From Candidatus Hydrogenedentota bacterium (GTDB lineage Bacteria > Hydrogenedentota > Hydrogenedentia > Hydrogenedentales > SLHB01), in assembly GCA_019695095.1 (NCBI GenBank), contig JAIBAQ010000004.1, positions 1 through 64,000 on the forward strand: 64,000 nt of DNA. Direction: 5' to 3'. Below the pieces are notes generated by a model. The model worked only from the letters and a program-made list of their open reading frames with translations, had not been told where the DNA came from and did not search any database. The position numbers and the translations under genes are program-made. Every line of letters starts with the position of its first letter. Positions within the stretch are counted from its first letter, which is position 1. Below, piece after piece: positions 1 through 8,851 of the stretch.

Positions 1-271
1 TCGCCCACGACAACTCCGCATCGCCCTGAACACTCGCGATCCCCCAGTGGATGAACAAACCCAACCCCGCCTCCGGATACCACTGCGCGTCCGCATGCGT
101 TGTCCGGTGAAAACTGTCTTGGGCGGCGTTCGTATCCTGAACCCCAATGACCTTGTGCTGCTCTTGCGCCGCGTCTTCCTGTGCAATGGTGACAGGCGAA
201 AAGGCTAGACCAATAGCAGTCGCCACAATGAAGAGAAGAGAGGGGGGGTGAAAGCAAACCCGGTTATTCAT
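1..271 (-). CDS. Alpha-L-fucosidase (GH29), N-terminal part, runs off window
   Basis: Only the first 90 codons lie in the window. The ATG at 271-269 opens a protein with a signal peptide (start MNNRV, hydrophobic core LLFIVATAIGLAF, likely cleavage near TIAQ). A mature N-terminus follows that contains WYPEAGLGLFIHWGIASVQG (about residues 66-85). This W(Y/F)..A.xGLFIHWG pattern is the N-terminal hallmark of GH29 alpha-L-fucosidases, retaining enzymes that release terminal L-fucose from glycans. The catalytic Asp and acid/base residues would lie beyond the window edge and cannot be checked. Export fits the other secreted glycan-degrading enzymes nearby, including a sulfatase at 3354-4811. The family call rests on one motif plus the signal peptide. 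Confidence 0.8.
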   Translation of the reverse strand, partial: MNNRVCFHPPSLLFIVATAIGLAFSPVTIAQEDAAQEQHKVIGVQDTNAAQDSFHRTTHADAQWYPEAGLGLFIHWGIASVQGDAELSWA

Positions 272-448
272 TTTGCGCACTCCGTTTTATGCAGAACAAT
301 GAACCGCGCAATCGCGGGCATCGGTGGCAGCAATATTGGTCAACTTAACGGCCATCATTCGACATCGGGTAACATGCCAACTGTTCAATCACTCACACGC
401 TCAGCCTTTCCGCTTAGCCCTTCCGCTCCGCTTCACCGGTCCGCTTCT

Positions 449-573
449 CCGGAGCGCTGCAAGCGCGAAATACTCTAGCCTGGGGTGAGATTCGCGTTTC
501 AGACGCGAATCGAAACCCCAGGTATCGACCCCCACCCAATATGAGCCCTGAAAGGGCGAAAGCAACTTACACG
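449..573 (-). repeat. Structured dispersed repeat, copy A
   Basis: This element of roughly 110-125 bp, read on the minus strand, matches copy B at 21338-21457 almost base for base over its central 95 bp. It can form three hairpins. Two 5-nt arms (545-549 and 553-557, GCCCT/AGGGC) flank a 3-nt loop. A large 44-nt palindrome (479-522) has an 8-bp outer stem, a small internal loop, a 9-bp inner stem and a 5-nt loop. A short GCGC/GCGC stem (454-457 and 463-466) closes the element. It is the only structure I see in the gene-free stretch 272-719 between the fucosidase and hydrolase starts. No transposase or coding potential is visible in it. Confidence 0.8.
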
Positions 574-719
574 CCCTGTCTAACGGCAGCCCTCAGAATA
601 AGCGAGGCGACTGAGTGGTACAAGTGGGAGTCTGCATTGCGTACAGGCAGGTGCTCTCAACCCCGCGACCCGTGTATAGTCGTGGGATGCGAACACTGGG
701 TTCGGGTTTAGGGGGAGAC

Positions 720-1544
720 ATGAAAACTAGAGTGTACGGCGCTGTAGTTGCCTTCGCGACAATATCCGTATTGGCTTTTGCGGCCGACGCGCCGTTTCCG
801 GGCGCGAAGAGCGACTGGAACGGATACGACAAATACGATTTCGAGTGTGCCGAACGTCCTGCCATGGTTGTGGTACCCAAGGAAGCGGCACCAGGAAAGC
901 CGTGGATTTGGCGGGCGCTCTTCTGGGCGCACGAGCCGCAGGTAGACACCGCCCTTCTCGCGAAGGGGTTTCATGTCGTCTATCTCGAAACATCCGACAT
1001 GTACAGCAGCCCAAAGTCCATGCAGGAATGGGACGCCTTCTACGATTTCCTGACGAAAGAGAAAGGGCTGTCGAAGAAGGTCGCTCTGGAAGGACTGAGC
1101 CGCGCCGGACTTATTTGCTACAACTGGACCGCGCTTCATCCCGAGCGAGTCTCGTGCATCTACGCCGATGCTCCGGTGTGCGACATCCGGAGTTGGCCTT
1201 CGGGAAAACTCACCAGCCCGGGTAATCCTTCCGCGTGGCAGGATTTGCTAAAGGCCTACGGCTATACCGAGGAACAGGCCTTTGCCCAGTTCAAGAATCC
1301 CATTGATGTGCTTGATCCGATTGCTAAGGCGAAGATCCCGGTGTTGCACGTGGTCGGCGATGCCGATACGGACGTTCCCGTTTCGGAGAACACCGCCATC
1401 CTGGAAGAACGCTACAAGAAACTAGGCGGCGATATCGCTGTGATTCACAAGCCGGGCGTGGCGCATCATCCCCACAGTCTTGTCGACCCGACGCCGATTG
1501 TCGATTTCATACTGAAGCACACTGAGAGCTTTGGAACAAAGTAG
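720..1544 (+). CDS. Secreted alpha/beta hydrolase (prolyl-oligopeptidase-like fold)
   Basis: This 274-residue exported hydrolase starts at ATG 720, which has a GGGGGAGA ribosome site just upstream and gives a clean signal peptide (MKTRVYGAVVAFATISVLAFA); the in-frame ATG at 615 would bury it. The nucleophile elbow is GLSRAG (Ser about 127). The likely acid is in VGDADTDVPV, and the catalytic His is in the GVAHHPHSL segment near the C-terminus, so the triad order is intact. The substrate is unknown. Related secreted esterases deacylate glycans, and the neighbouring fucosidase and sulfatase make a carbohydrate-ester role plausible, though this is inference. It converges with the nitrilase gene, only 4 bp away. 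Confidence 0.75.
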   Translation: MKTRVYGAVVAFATISVLAFAADAPFPGAKSDWNGYDKYDFECAERPAMVVVPKEAAPGKPWIWRALFWAHEPQVDTALLAKGFHVVYLETSDMYSSPKSMQEWDAFYDFLTKEKGLSKKVALEGLSRAGLICYNWTALHPERVSCIYADAPVCDIRSWPSGKLTSPGNPSAWQDLLKAYGYTEEQAFAQFKNPIDVLDPIAKAKIPVLHVVGDADTDVPVSENTAILEERYKKLGGDIAVIHKPGVAHHPHSLVDPTPIVDFILKHTESFGTK

Positions 1545-1548
1545 ACGA

Positions 1549-3264
1549 TCAGGGCTTATCGCCAAACCGCACATTGGGGTCCGCGATGATGCCGTAGAGT
1601 TCCGGGCGCCTGTCACGAAGGTGATTGTCGTCGGTGGACGCGTTGAGGTCCACGTCGCACAGAAGCACGCCAGGATTGTCAAAGCGTTTCGCGGCGAGTC
1701 CGCCTCGCGGATCGGTAACGAGTCCCACGCTGGGGTGCGCAAACGCGATGAAGCATTGGTTTTCGTACGACTTGGTGCGCATCCAGTATTCGTTGGTCAG
1801 GTGATGCATGCCATACGTCGGGTTCAAAATCAGCCGCGCCCCTTGAAGCCGCAACGTTCGCGCGGTCTCGGGCCACCGCCGGTCCGCGCAGATCATGATG
1901 CCTACCGTTCCCCAACGCGTCTGCCAGACAGGTAGCGATTCCCCCTGTGCGAACTGAAGGTCGTGCGTTTGTAGATGGGTCTTGTGGTATACGCCGATCA
2001 GCTTGCCTGCGTCATCCCAAAGCCCGGCGGAGTTGTAGATCTTCCCGTTCTCGAGTGACGTGAACCCAAAACAGATGTACGTCTTCCGTTTGCGCGCTTC
2101 TTCGGCGACGCGCTGAAGGTAGGTGCTTGACGACAGGTCCTGCGCGACAGTTCGCAGGCGTTCCGGTGAAGACGCCGGGTCCGCCGCCGCATAACCATCC
2201 AGCCAGCACTCCGGCGTGATGAAGATATCCGCGTCTTTCGCCTCGTCCAGCTGTTTAAGGAAGGTTCCGAAGTTCGATTCCAAGTCCCATTTCACGGGCA
2301 TGGATTGCATCAGTGCCAGCCTCACGTGTCCCTCTTCGGAAGACTTCGGCTGTGCGAAGGCAGCGTGTGCGGCATCCCATGCTTTGAGCTGATCCTGCGC
2401 GGCCTTCCACCACTCCTGCAGGGCCTTGCCGCTCAGTCCCTCCAGCGCGTTCGAGCGTTTTGCGTCTCCGGGCCGCACGTCCACGACCAACATCCGATCA
2501 CGCAATTGCGGCGCCTTGGCCACAACCGTTCCACGGGGATCGACGATCACGCTGTTTCCCAAGCTCAAAGACTTGCCATGCTTCGGTCCAATTCCATTGC
2601 TTTGGATATACCAGATGTTGTTCTCGACCGCCCGTGCGATGGACTGCGCCCGGTATCCTTCCTTCTTTCGTAGCGCGCCTTCACGTCCATTGATTTCGTA
2701 GCTGATATAAAAGCAAATTTGCGCCCCCGCGATCGTCGGCACGCGCACAAGTTCCGGGAAACGGCTATCGTGACAGATGATCAACGTGCACGGAATCCCG
2801 TCGATGGAAAAGAGCGCCATGTGATCGCCGGGTTGAAACCACGATTCAGGGAAGTTCTTGTGATACCGCGTAACCTCTTCACCATCTGGTCCGATGACGA
2901 ATGCGGTGTTGTACGGCTTGTCGGAAGTGGAACGGGATGCCGCACCGAAGATCACGTACATCTCAGTGTCCCGTGCCCTTTGCCGAATACGCTCGATGGC
3001 CTGATCCAGCCGCTCCCAGTCCAGCGATTCAATGGCTTCCTTGGAAAGGCCCGTTAATGCAGTCTCGGGAAAGACCACAACGCGCGCACCCTCGGCCTTT
3101 GCTTTGGAGATGCCCTTCTCTATCCGAAGGAGGTTCGCGTTCATGTCATTGGTCACGGCCATCTGCACCGACGCAATTCGAATCGATTCGGGCGGTGTAG
3201 CCTCCGAGACTTCGTTAGCTGTGGTCGCGTGCAACAGCACTCCAAGGAGCATCAGGACAGCCAT
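1549..3264 (-). CDS. Exported protein with two tandem nitrilase (carbon-nitrogen hydrolase) domains
   Basis: This 571-residue protein carries two complete nitrilase-superfamily domains, about residues 28-290 and 330-565. Each keeps a full Glu-Lys-Cys triad: FPETAL (E67), YHKNFPE and CHDSRFPE in the first; TPECWLDG, YHKTHLQ and CADRRWPE in the second. The family hydrolyses nitriles, amides or N-acyl groups; the substrate here is unknown. I chose ATG 3264 because it is preceded by a GCGAGGAGA ribosome site and yields a hydrophobic signal-like N-terminus (MAVLMLLGVLLHATTA). An upstream in-frame ATG at 3420 would overlap the sulfatase end. The gene lies 89 bp downstream of the sulfatase on the same strand, so the two are probably cotranscribed. 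Single-domain nitrilases are the norm, so the duplication is notable. Confidence 0.85.
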   Translation of the reverse strand: MAVLMLLGVLLHATTANEVSEATPPESIRIASVQMAVTNDMNANLLRIEKGISKAKAEGARVVVFPETALTGLSKEAIESLDWERLDQAIERIRQRARDTEMYVIFGAASRSTSDKPYNTAFVIGPDGEEVTRYHKNFPESWFQPGDHMALFSIDGIPCTLIICHDSRFPELVRVPTIAGAQICFYISYEINGREGALRKKEGYRAQSIARAVENNIWYIQSNGIGPKHGKSLSLGNSVIVDPRGTVVAKAPQLRDRMLVVDVRPGDAKRSNALEGLSGKALQEWWKAAQDQLKAWDAAHAAFAQPKSSEEGHVRLALMQSMPVKWDLESNFGTFLKQLDEAKDADIFITPECWLDGYAAADPASSPERLRTVAQDLSSSTYLQRVAEEARKRKTYICFGFTSLENGKIYNSAGLWDDAGKLIGVYHKTHLQTHDLQFAQGESLPVWQTRWGTVGIMICADRRWPETARTLRLQGARLILNPTYGMHHLTNEYWMRTKSYENQCFIAFAHPSVGLVTDPRGGLAAKRFDNPGVLLCDVDLNASTDDNHLRDRRPELYGIIADPNVRFGDKP

Positions 3265-3353
3265 AGAACATTCTCCTCGCAATATGGGAACACCCGGCTG
3301 CATGATACAGAATCGCCGGAAACGAATGAGCGTCGCGGTACTTGGGCCCAGGC

Positions 3354-4811
3354 TTATCGAGTTGGCGGCACGTATTTGGGGTTGGGCGTCGGCATGTTCG
3401 CATCCACGCGATCGCGCCATGCTCGCAACATTTCGAGAAGTTGCGCCGCGCGAGCGGGTTCAACTTCTGCCAAGTTCTTGGCCTCGCCGATGTCGTCTTT
3501 CAGGTTGTACAGTTCCAGCTTCCCATACTCGTAGTTCTCGATAAGCTTCCAGTCACCTGCACGTACTGCGCCTCCAGGCCGGCCCCCCTGATTGGAGAAG
3601 TGGGGATAATGCCAATACAACGCATCCCTGCGAAGCGTCGCGCGAGGATTTCGCAGCAATCCGGATAGGTCGACACCATCCACATCGCGCGCCCCAGCAG
3701 ACCGAAAGTCCACGCCCGCCAGTGCGCAGACCGTCGGCATGAAGTCAATGCTGCAAACCGGAGTCTCGCACACGCTTCCTGCCGCGATGGCCGCGGGCCA
3801 CGACACAATCATAGGCTCGCGGATACCGCCTTCGTGAAGGTAACCCTTGCCATCTCGCAGCGGAGCATTCGTTGTCGCCGGCGTGTGCGCGCCCTCCTCG
3901 ACGGATAGACCACCGTTGTCGGAGAAAAACACCACCACCGTGTTTTCTGCAATCCCACAACGCTCCAAAGTCTCCATTACACGGCCGACGCTGTCGTCGA
4001 CCGATTCCACCATCGCCGCGTATCGCGGATTGTTTTGTTCGCCGGGATTGGCCGGATGCTGCTTCAGCTTCTCTTCGTACTTCGCCAACTTGTCTGGCTT
4101 CGCTTCTATCGGCACATGGACCGAGTAGTGGCAAAAGTTGAGGTAGAAGGGACGGTCCTTATTCGCCTCAATAAACCGGCAGGCCTCGTCGGTCAACCTG
4201 TCCGCGAGATACTGGCCTTCCGACTCACCCTCGATTGGCGGATTGCCCTTCCAGGCAGGCCAGAAGTAACTCTTTGGCATACCGCTGTAGCAGCCTCCGA
4301 AGTTGAAATCGAATCCCTGGTCTTCGGGCCAGAATCCACGCTTGCCCAGATGCCACTTCCCGACATGTCCCGTGGCATACCCCGCCGTCCGAAGAGCTTC
4401 CGCAACGGTGATCTCCTCCAGCGGCAACTCATCCAGGTAAGGCGCGGGTGATAGGGGAGAATCTTCCGGGCTCCGCTTGCCCTTGAGATAGTCCGTGAGC
4501 TTCAGGCGTGCGGGGTACTTGCCCGTCATGATGCTGGCGCGAGTGGGGGAGCAGACCGGGCACGCGGCGTAGGCTTGTGTGAAGCGTTCTCCGCCCGCAG
4601 CCAACCGGTCGATATTTGGCGTTTCATGAAACGTACTGCCGAAGCACCCAACGTCCGCGTATCCAAGGTCGTCAATCAGGATGAACACGAAATTAGGAGG
4701 TCGGGTCGGCTGCTTTTCGTGTCGGGCCCAAGTCGCGCAACCGGCCGCGGAAAGCGATGCGGCAGACGCCAAAGTCAGGAAGTCTCTGCGATTAATTGGG
4801 CCGTGCATCAT
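3354..4811 (-). CDS. Formylglycine-dependent sulfatase, Tat-exported lipoprotein
   Basis: This type I sulfatase of 485 residues hydrolyses sulfate esters, probably on glycans. The N-terminus carries a twin-arginine signal (INRRDFLTLASAASL) ending in AAGC, which looks like a lipobox, so it is probably exported folded and lipid-anchored. FVFILIDDLG (about 41-50) supplies the metal-binding Asp pair. CSPTR (Cys 87) is the C-x-P-x-R signature whose Cys is oxidised to formylglycine. DNGGLS is a further family motif. No maturase gene is in the window, so activation would depend on one elsewhere. It leads a two-gene unit with the tandem nitrilase. Confidence 0.93.
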   Translation of the reverse strand: MMHGPINRRDFLTLASAASLSAAGCATWARHEKQPTRPPNFVFILIDDLGYADVGCFGSTFHETPNIDRLAAGGERFTQAYAACPVCSPTRASIMTGKYPARLKLTDYLKGKRSPEDSPLSPAPYLDELPLEEITVAEALRTAGYATGHVGKWHLGKRGFWPEDQGFDFNFGGCYSGMPKSYFWPAWKGNPPIEGESEGQYLADRLTDEACRFIEANKDRPFYLNFCHYSVHVPIEAKPDKLAKYEEKLKQHPANPGEQNNPRYAAMVESVDDSVGRVMETLERCGIAENTVVVFFSDNGGLSVEEGAHTPATTNAPLRDGKGYLHEGGIREPMIVSWPAAIAAGSVCETPVCSIDFMPTVCALAGVDFRSAGARDVDGVDLSGLLRNPRATLRRDALYWHYPHFSNQGGRPGGAVRAGDWKLIENYEYGKLELYNLKDDIGEAKNLAEVEPARAAQLLEMLRAWRDRVDANMPTPNPKYVPPTR

Positions 4812-4944
4812 GTCAAAGCCTTCTCATTTCGCTTGCGTAGTGCTATTCTCGCTCGGAAGAATAGCGCGACGAAGTGCCGGGAGCAAGGGTTTCCCGATTG
4901 TGAGGCAATCGTGTATCGAATTACATCCGTCTCTTTAAACAAAA

Positions 4945-4959
4945 GCCATATTTTATGGC
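4945..4959. promoter_or_regulatory. Perfect 6-bp inverted repeat in a divergent intergenic region
   Basis: GCCATA and TATGGC are separated by TTT within the A+T-rich spacer between the sulfatase (minus) and the unknown secreted gene (plus). The position suits an operator for divergent promoters, but no convincing -10/-35 pair could be fixed around it, so this is only a candidate. Confidence 0.25.
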
Positions 4960-5023
4960 ATCTACTTTTGTGGGAAATTTGCATTTGACGTATTATTTCG
5001 GCACAATGACGTTGGAGCGCCAC

Positions 5024-5881
5024 ATGGTTCAGAGAGCGGTAGCTATGCTCTTGTTTCTGGTCGCGGCAGTGAGCGGGACAGGGGCCGAACCGGACCTCAT
5101 CGTTTTGGATAACGGCGCCATCCGTGTAGAATTCGACCCCGGAGTGTTTGCCGTGCGATTTGTGGGGGTTCCGGGAGGCGAAAATGCCATCGCTCCGCTT
5201 CCGATTCCCAAGGAATCGGAGAGAGAGCACGACTGGGTGGACGCGGGCGGACTCCAGACCGACTTGTTGCCGTTTACGGGGTTGGATCCGGCGATCCGCC
5301 GTGGACCGGGCAAAGTGCTGGAAGTAAGGTCCGATTATTTCGCGGTGCTTGGTCCTGTTTCATCGGTATCGGGAATGCAGGTGAAGAAGGAGGTCCAATT
5401 GGTGGGGCGCGAGGGGAAAGCACGTTTTCGGGTGACAGCGTTCCGCGCGGGACCCGAACCGGGGCCGTGCGCAATTCGCAACACGGCGCGCCTTCAAGCT
5501 GGGTCTTCGGTGCGGTTGGAACGAAAAGAGGGAGAAGTTCGCATGCTCTCCGGCGGCGCGCAGCTTGTGCCGTTTGTAGTACGATCGCTCAAGTATTGGC
5601 TCATCCCTGTTCCGCCGACGGCGCGCGCCGAGAAAGTCGTTTTGGGGGCATTTGCCTCGGGTTGCGCCACGGAGAATAAGTCGGGATTTTGGACGCGTAA
5701 GCTCTCGGATAAACCGTCTAAGCCCGAGGGCGTGTCTAATGGTTGTACGTTCCTGTGCTTGCTGGATGACGCCACAAAGACGTACGGAGTGGCCCTACAA
5801 AGCGAAACGAAAACTCTGGCGACAGGAGCATCCATGTCGCTGGAAGAAGAATGGAAAGTGGAACGGCGAGGCCGCAAGTAG
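5024..5881 (+). CDS. Secreted protein of unknown function, beta-rich
   Basis: The protein has about 285 residues with a signal peptide (MVQRAVAMLLFLVAAVSGTGA). ATG 5024 has GGAG about 8 bases upstream; ATG 5006 is an in-frame alternative that adds six residues. The mature part alternates short hydrophobic strands with many Gly and Pro. It begins with LIVLDNGAIRVEFDPG, a pattern seen at the start of galactose-mutarotase-like or DUF4380-type sugar-binding domains, but I cannot confirm that. There are no recognised catalytic residues. It may be a periplasmic carbohydrate-binding protein. It stands 33 bp upstream of the next gene on the same strand and may be cotranscribed with it. Confidence 0.6.
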   Translation: MVQRAVAMLLFLVAAVSGTGAEPDLIVLDNGAIRVEFDPGVFAVRFVGVPGGENAIAPLPIPKESEREHDWVDAGGLQTDLLPFTGLDPAIRRGPGKVLEVRSDYFAVLGPVSSVSGMQVKKEVQLVGREGKARFRVTAFRAGPEPGPCAIRNTARLQAGSSVRLERKEGEVRMLSGGAQLVPFVVRSLKYWLIPVPPTARAEKVVLGAFASGCATENKSGFWTRKLSDKPSKPEGVSNGCTFLCLLDDATKTYGVALQSETKTLATGASMSLEEEWKVERRGRK

Positions 5882-5914
5882 ATTTGCGGTTCTTGTAAGA
5901 AGGGAGACCCTCTG

Positions 5915-6586
5915 ATGAGTCAACCTCAGTACAGTGCCCCAATGGCAATGCCGCAGAAAAGCAAGGGATTTCCCTGGTTGTTATTCGGTTGCGGATGTCT
6001 GTTCGCAATCGTCGCGTTGGTGGTCGTTCTATCCATTACCGCATACGTGCTCGTGAAGGACGTGGTTGAGACGTATTCGGAGCCTGCCCCGAAAGATATT
6101 CCCGTGAGCACCGCCACACCCGAGGAGTTCCAAGCGGTTGACGCGCGCATCAAGACCTTTGTCGCTGCGGTCAAGCAGGGCACGCCCGTGGGTCCCCTGG
6201 TATTGACGGGCGATGACATCAATGCGGTCATTGCCAATGATCCGGAATGGGCTCCAATGAAGGGTCGGCTTCACGTGACTATTGAGGGAGACAAAATGAC
6301 GGCGGAGACCAGCATCCCGCTGGACGCGATTGGATTTTCAGGCCGGTATTTCAATGGCGCGGTCACGCTTTCTTCGCGAATGGAGAACGGGAAGCTCCAT
6401 ATCCATATCGAGTCGGCGGAGATGAATGGGAAGGCCGCGCCCGAACAGGTCATGGGGGCATGGCGGGCGCAGAACCTCGCAGACGAGATGAATAACAATC
6501 CGGATATTCGTCCCGCGCTGGAAGCCATGGAGAGTATAGAAGTGAAGGACAGTACCGTTATCTTCACTCCGAAGAAGAAACTGTAG
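5915..6586 (+). CDS. Single-pass membrane protein of unknown function
   Basis: This 223-residue protein has a short Gln/Pro/Met-rich cytoplasmic start (about 1-18), one strong transmembrane helix (about 20-48, LLFGCGCLFAIVALVVVLSI), and an extracytoplasmic domain of about 170 residues. The outer domain has the periodicity of an alpha+beta fold, and its middle (about 80-150) looks like a lipid-binding-type sandwich, but no family is recognised. An AGAAGGGAGA ribosome site precedes ATG 5915. Proteins of this layout occur in several planctomycete-like genomes as hypotheticals. No functional claim is justified. Confidence 0.65.
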   Translation: MSQPQYSAPMAMPQKSKGFPWLLFGCGCLFAIVALVVVLSITAYVLVKDVVETYSEPAPKDIPVSTATPEEFQAVDARIKTFVAAVKQGTPVGPLVLTGDDINAVIANDPEWAPMKGRLHVTIEGDKMTAETSIPLDAIGFSGRYFNGAVTLSSRMENGKLHIHIESAEMNGKAAPEQVMGAWRAQNLADEMNNNPDIRPALEAMESIEVKDSTVIFTPKKKL

Positions 6587-6727
6587 CCCGGGTTGCTCAC
6601 AAATAGAAGTAGATCTATCTCGCTATCGTCGACTTTGCGAGACGTACACCCAAGAATGGGCAATTCTCCGTGGATGGGGCAATTCGCGGGGTAGAGGCGG
6701 TAGAAGAACGTACAGGAAGCGTCATTG

Positions 6728-7765
6728 ATGACAAGCAGATTGAGGGGAGTTCTGCGCCAGAATTGGGTGCGGCCGTTTGGAACACTGTTGTTTGTGATAA
6801 TCCTCGCGACGGTATTCTCACCCTATCGGCAAGTGGATCCTGCCAGCGCGTCTGGGTGGGACTACGCGGTGAGCAAGGTGTTCGCATTTTCTCACAACGG
6901 TATCCCCATATTCTTAGGCGGGGCGAACCTCGCGAATATTCTGCAACAGATTGCGGTCATCGCCGTGATTGCGACGGGGATGACATTGGTTATCATCTCC
7001 GGTGGAATCGATCTGTCGGTGGGTTCGCTGCTGGCGCTGTCGGGAACGATATTCGCACACACGCTTTCCGCCAAACAGTGGCCTTTGCCTTTCGCCATTG
7101 CCGCTGCCTTGCTGGCTGCTTCGCTTTTCGGGCTCGCGAGCGGCGTGCTCATTTCCGGTCTTCGAATGCAGCCATTCATCGTCACCTTGGCGGCCATGAT
7201 CGGGAGTCGAGGTTTCTCGCGGTGGCTGGTCGACAATGCCAATATCGATATCGGCTTTGGCGAAGGCTCCGTGACGCGGGTTGTCGAATTCGTTGCCCAG
7301 AAGATGTTCTTGATTCCGGCGTTTCTCATTGTCGCGGCCATCGGCCACATTCTGCTTCGCATGACACGATTCGGCAGGTATCTCTATGCAGTTGGCGGGA
7401 GCGAGACGGCGGCGCGACTGACCGGCATCAATGTCAATTGGGTCAAAATTCGAGTCTATACGCTGTGCGGATTCCTGGCTGGCGTGGCCGGCATCATGCA
7501 TTGCTGCGAAAACTATCAAGGGAACCCCAACGCGGGCGTCGCCTATGAGTTGGATGCCATCGCGGCAGCCGTCATCGGCGGGACAAGCCTTGCGGGCGGC
7601 AAAGGCAGCATCTTTGGAACCATGGTGGGCGCGCTTGCGCTCGGCATCCTCTCCAACCTGCTTGGGCTCAACAACGTCGATGAAAATATTCAGTTCATGT
7701 TGAAGGCAGTGATTATCGTCATTGCAGTATGGTTGCAGTTGGTGGGCACGAAAAGAGACACTTAA
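6728..7765 (+). CDS. Sugar ABC transporter permease, RbsC type
   Basis: This 345-residue polytopic inner-membrane permease of the branched-chain/ribose type has about 8-10 hydrophobic segments. The RbsC-family signature GGIDLSVGSLLALSG (about 95-109) and the later region AVIGGTSLAGGKGSIFGT, which is thought to contact the ATPase, are both present. ATG 6728 has AGGAAG 8 bases upstream; an in-frame TTG at 6725 is a less likely start. A matching substrate-binding lipoprotein follows 69 bp downstream. The cognate RbsA-type ATPase is absent from both sides, so the transporter must borrow one or be encoded in split loci. Confidence 0.92.
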   Translation: MTSRLRGVLRQNWVRPFGTLLFVIILATVFSPYRQVDPASASGWDYAVSKVFAFSHNGIPIFLGGANLANILQQIAVIAVIATGMTLVIISGGIDLSVGSLLALSGTIFAHTLSAKQWPLPFAIAAALLAASLFGLASGVLISGLRMQPFIVTLAAMIGSRGFSRWLVDNANIDIGFGEGSVTRVVEFVAQKMFLIPAFLIVAAIGHILLRMTRFGRYLYAVGGSETAARLTGINVNWVKIRVYTLCGFLAGVAGIMHCCENYQGNPNAGVAYELDAIAAAVIGGTSLAGGKGSIFGTMVGALALGILSNLLGLNNVDENIQFMLKAVIIVIAVWLQLVGTKRDT

Positions 7766-7834
7766 TCGCACGGTATACGAATCGTTTGGGCGGGCATACC
7801 AGTGTTGTGTTTGACGACGGGGAGGGTGAATCCA

Positions 7835-8851
7835 GTGAAACGGTTTGGCTTTGGCGTGTTGGCGGTGGCGATGTGCGTGGCGATGCTGGGATGCGGACAG
7901 CAGTCAACTCCAACAAACGGTCCTACGGAAGGCGCGGGCGGTCAGACGCCTGCGGCAGGCGCGCAGAAGAAGTTGGTGATCGGGTTCTCCCAATGCAACA
8001 GCGCCGAACCCTACCGTACGGCACAGAACAACATTTTTCAATCGAAGATCAAGGAGTACGGAGACAAGTACGAGTTGGTCATTCACGATGCGCAACAGGA
8101 CAATTCGCGCCAACGCGCCCAGATTGAAACCCTGATCACCCAAAAGGTGGATCTGTTGATTGTCGCGCCCAACGAAGCGACGCCCCTGACTCCAGTCGTG
8201 AAGAAAGCCCACGATGCGGGTATTAAGGTCATCTGCCTTGAACGCGATCTCGCGGAACCGGTCTACGATGTTTTCGTGGGTGCGGATAACGTCGTGATTG
8301 GCGAGATGGCCGGTCAGTATGTCAAGGAATACTGCGAAGGAAAAGGCCTGCAGAACCCGGTCATCGTCGAAATGAAGGGCTACCTGGGGACCAAGCCTCA
8401 GGAAGAACGTCACAACGGCGCGCGAAAGAGTATCGATACCATCGCGGGCGTAAAGGTAATCGAAGAAGTCGCGAACTGGCTGCAAGACGAGGCGAAGAAG
8501 CGGATGCAGACCATCTTGCAGGCCAATCCGAAAATCGACGTGGTCTATGCGCACAACGATCCAATGGCAATTGGCTGCTACCTTGCTGCGCAAGAAGCCG
8601 GTCGCGAAAAGGAAATGATTTTCGTCGGTGTCGACGGATTGGGTGGAGAAGCCGGCGGTATCAAGAAAGTCATGGATGGTGTGCTGGCCTGCACCTTTAT
8701 CTATCCGCCGTGCGCCTCGGAAGCCCTGGATGTCGCCATCAAAATGCTCAATGGGGAGCCGGTTGAGCCTCGCTTAATCCTGCAACCCACGAAAGTGACG
8801 CCGGAGAATGCCAAAGAACTCTACGAGAAGGCCACGGTTGCGGCGCCGTAG
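7835..8851 (+). CDS. Periplasmic sugar-binding lipoprotein, RbsB type
   Basis: This 338-residue member of the type I periplasmic-binding fold delivers a monosaccharide to the permease encoded just upstream. GTG 7835 is favoured because GGGGAGG ends 9 bases before it and it gives a compact lipoprotein signal with lipobox AMLGC (Cys 20). Earlier in-frame GTGs at 7802 and 7826 fit worse. After a Gly/Ala/Pro linker, the fold starts with KLVIGFSQCN. DLLIVAPNEATPLTPVV and VYAHNDPMAIG are typical of the ribose/galactose cluster. The exact sugar cannot be read from sequence. Confidence 0.92.
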   Translation: MKRFGFGVLAVAMCVAMLGCGQQSTPTNGPTEGAGGQTPAAGAQKKLVIGFSQCNSAEPYRTAQNNIFQSKIKEYGDKYELVIHDAQQDNSRQRAQIETLITQKVDLLIVAPNEATPLTPVVKKAHDAGIKVICLERDLAEPVYDVFVGADNVVIGEMAGQYVKEYCEGKGLQNPVIVEMKGYLGTKPQEERHNGARKSIDTIAGVKVIEEVANWLQDEAKKRMQTILQANPKIDVVYAHNDPMAIGCYLAAQEAGREKEMIFVGVDGLGGEAGGIKKVMDGVLACTFIYPPCASEALDVAIKMLNGEPVEPRLILQPTKVTPENAKELYEKATVAAP

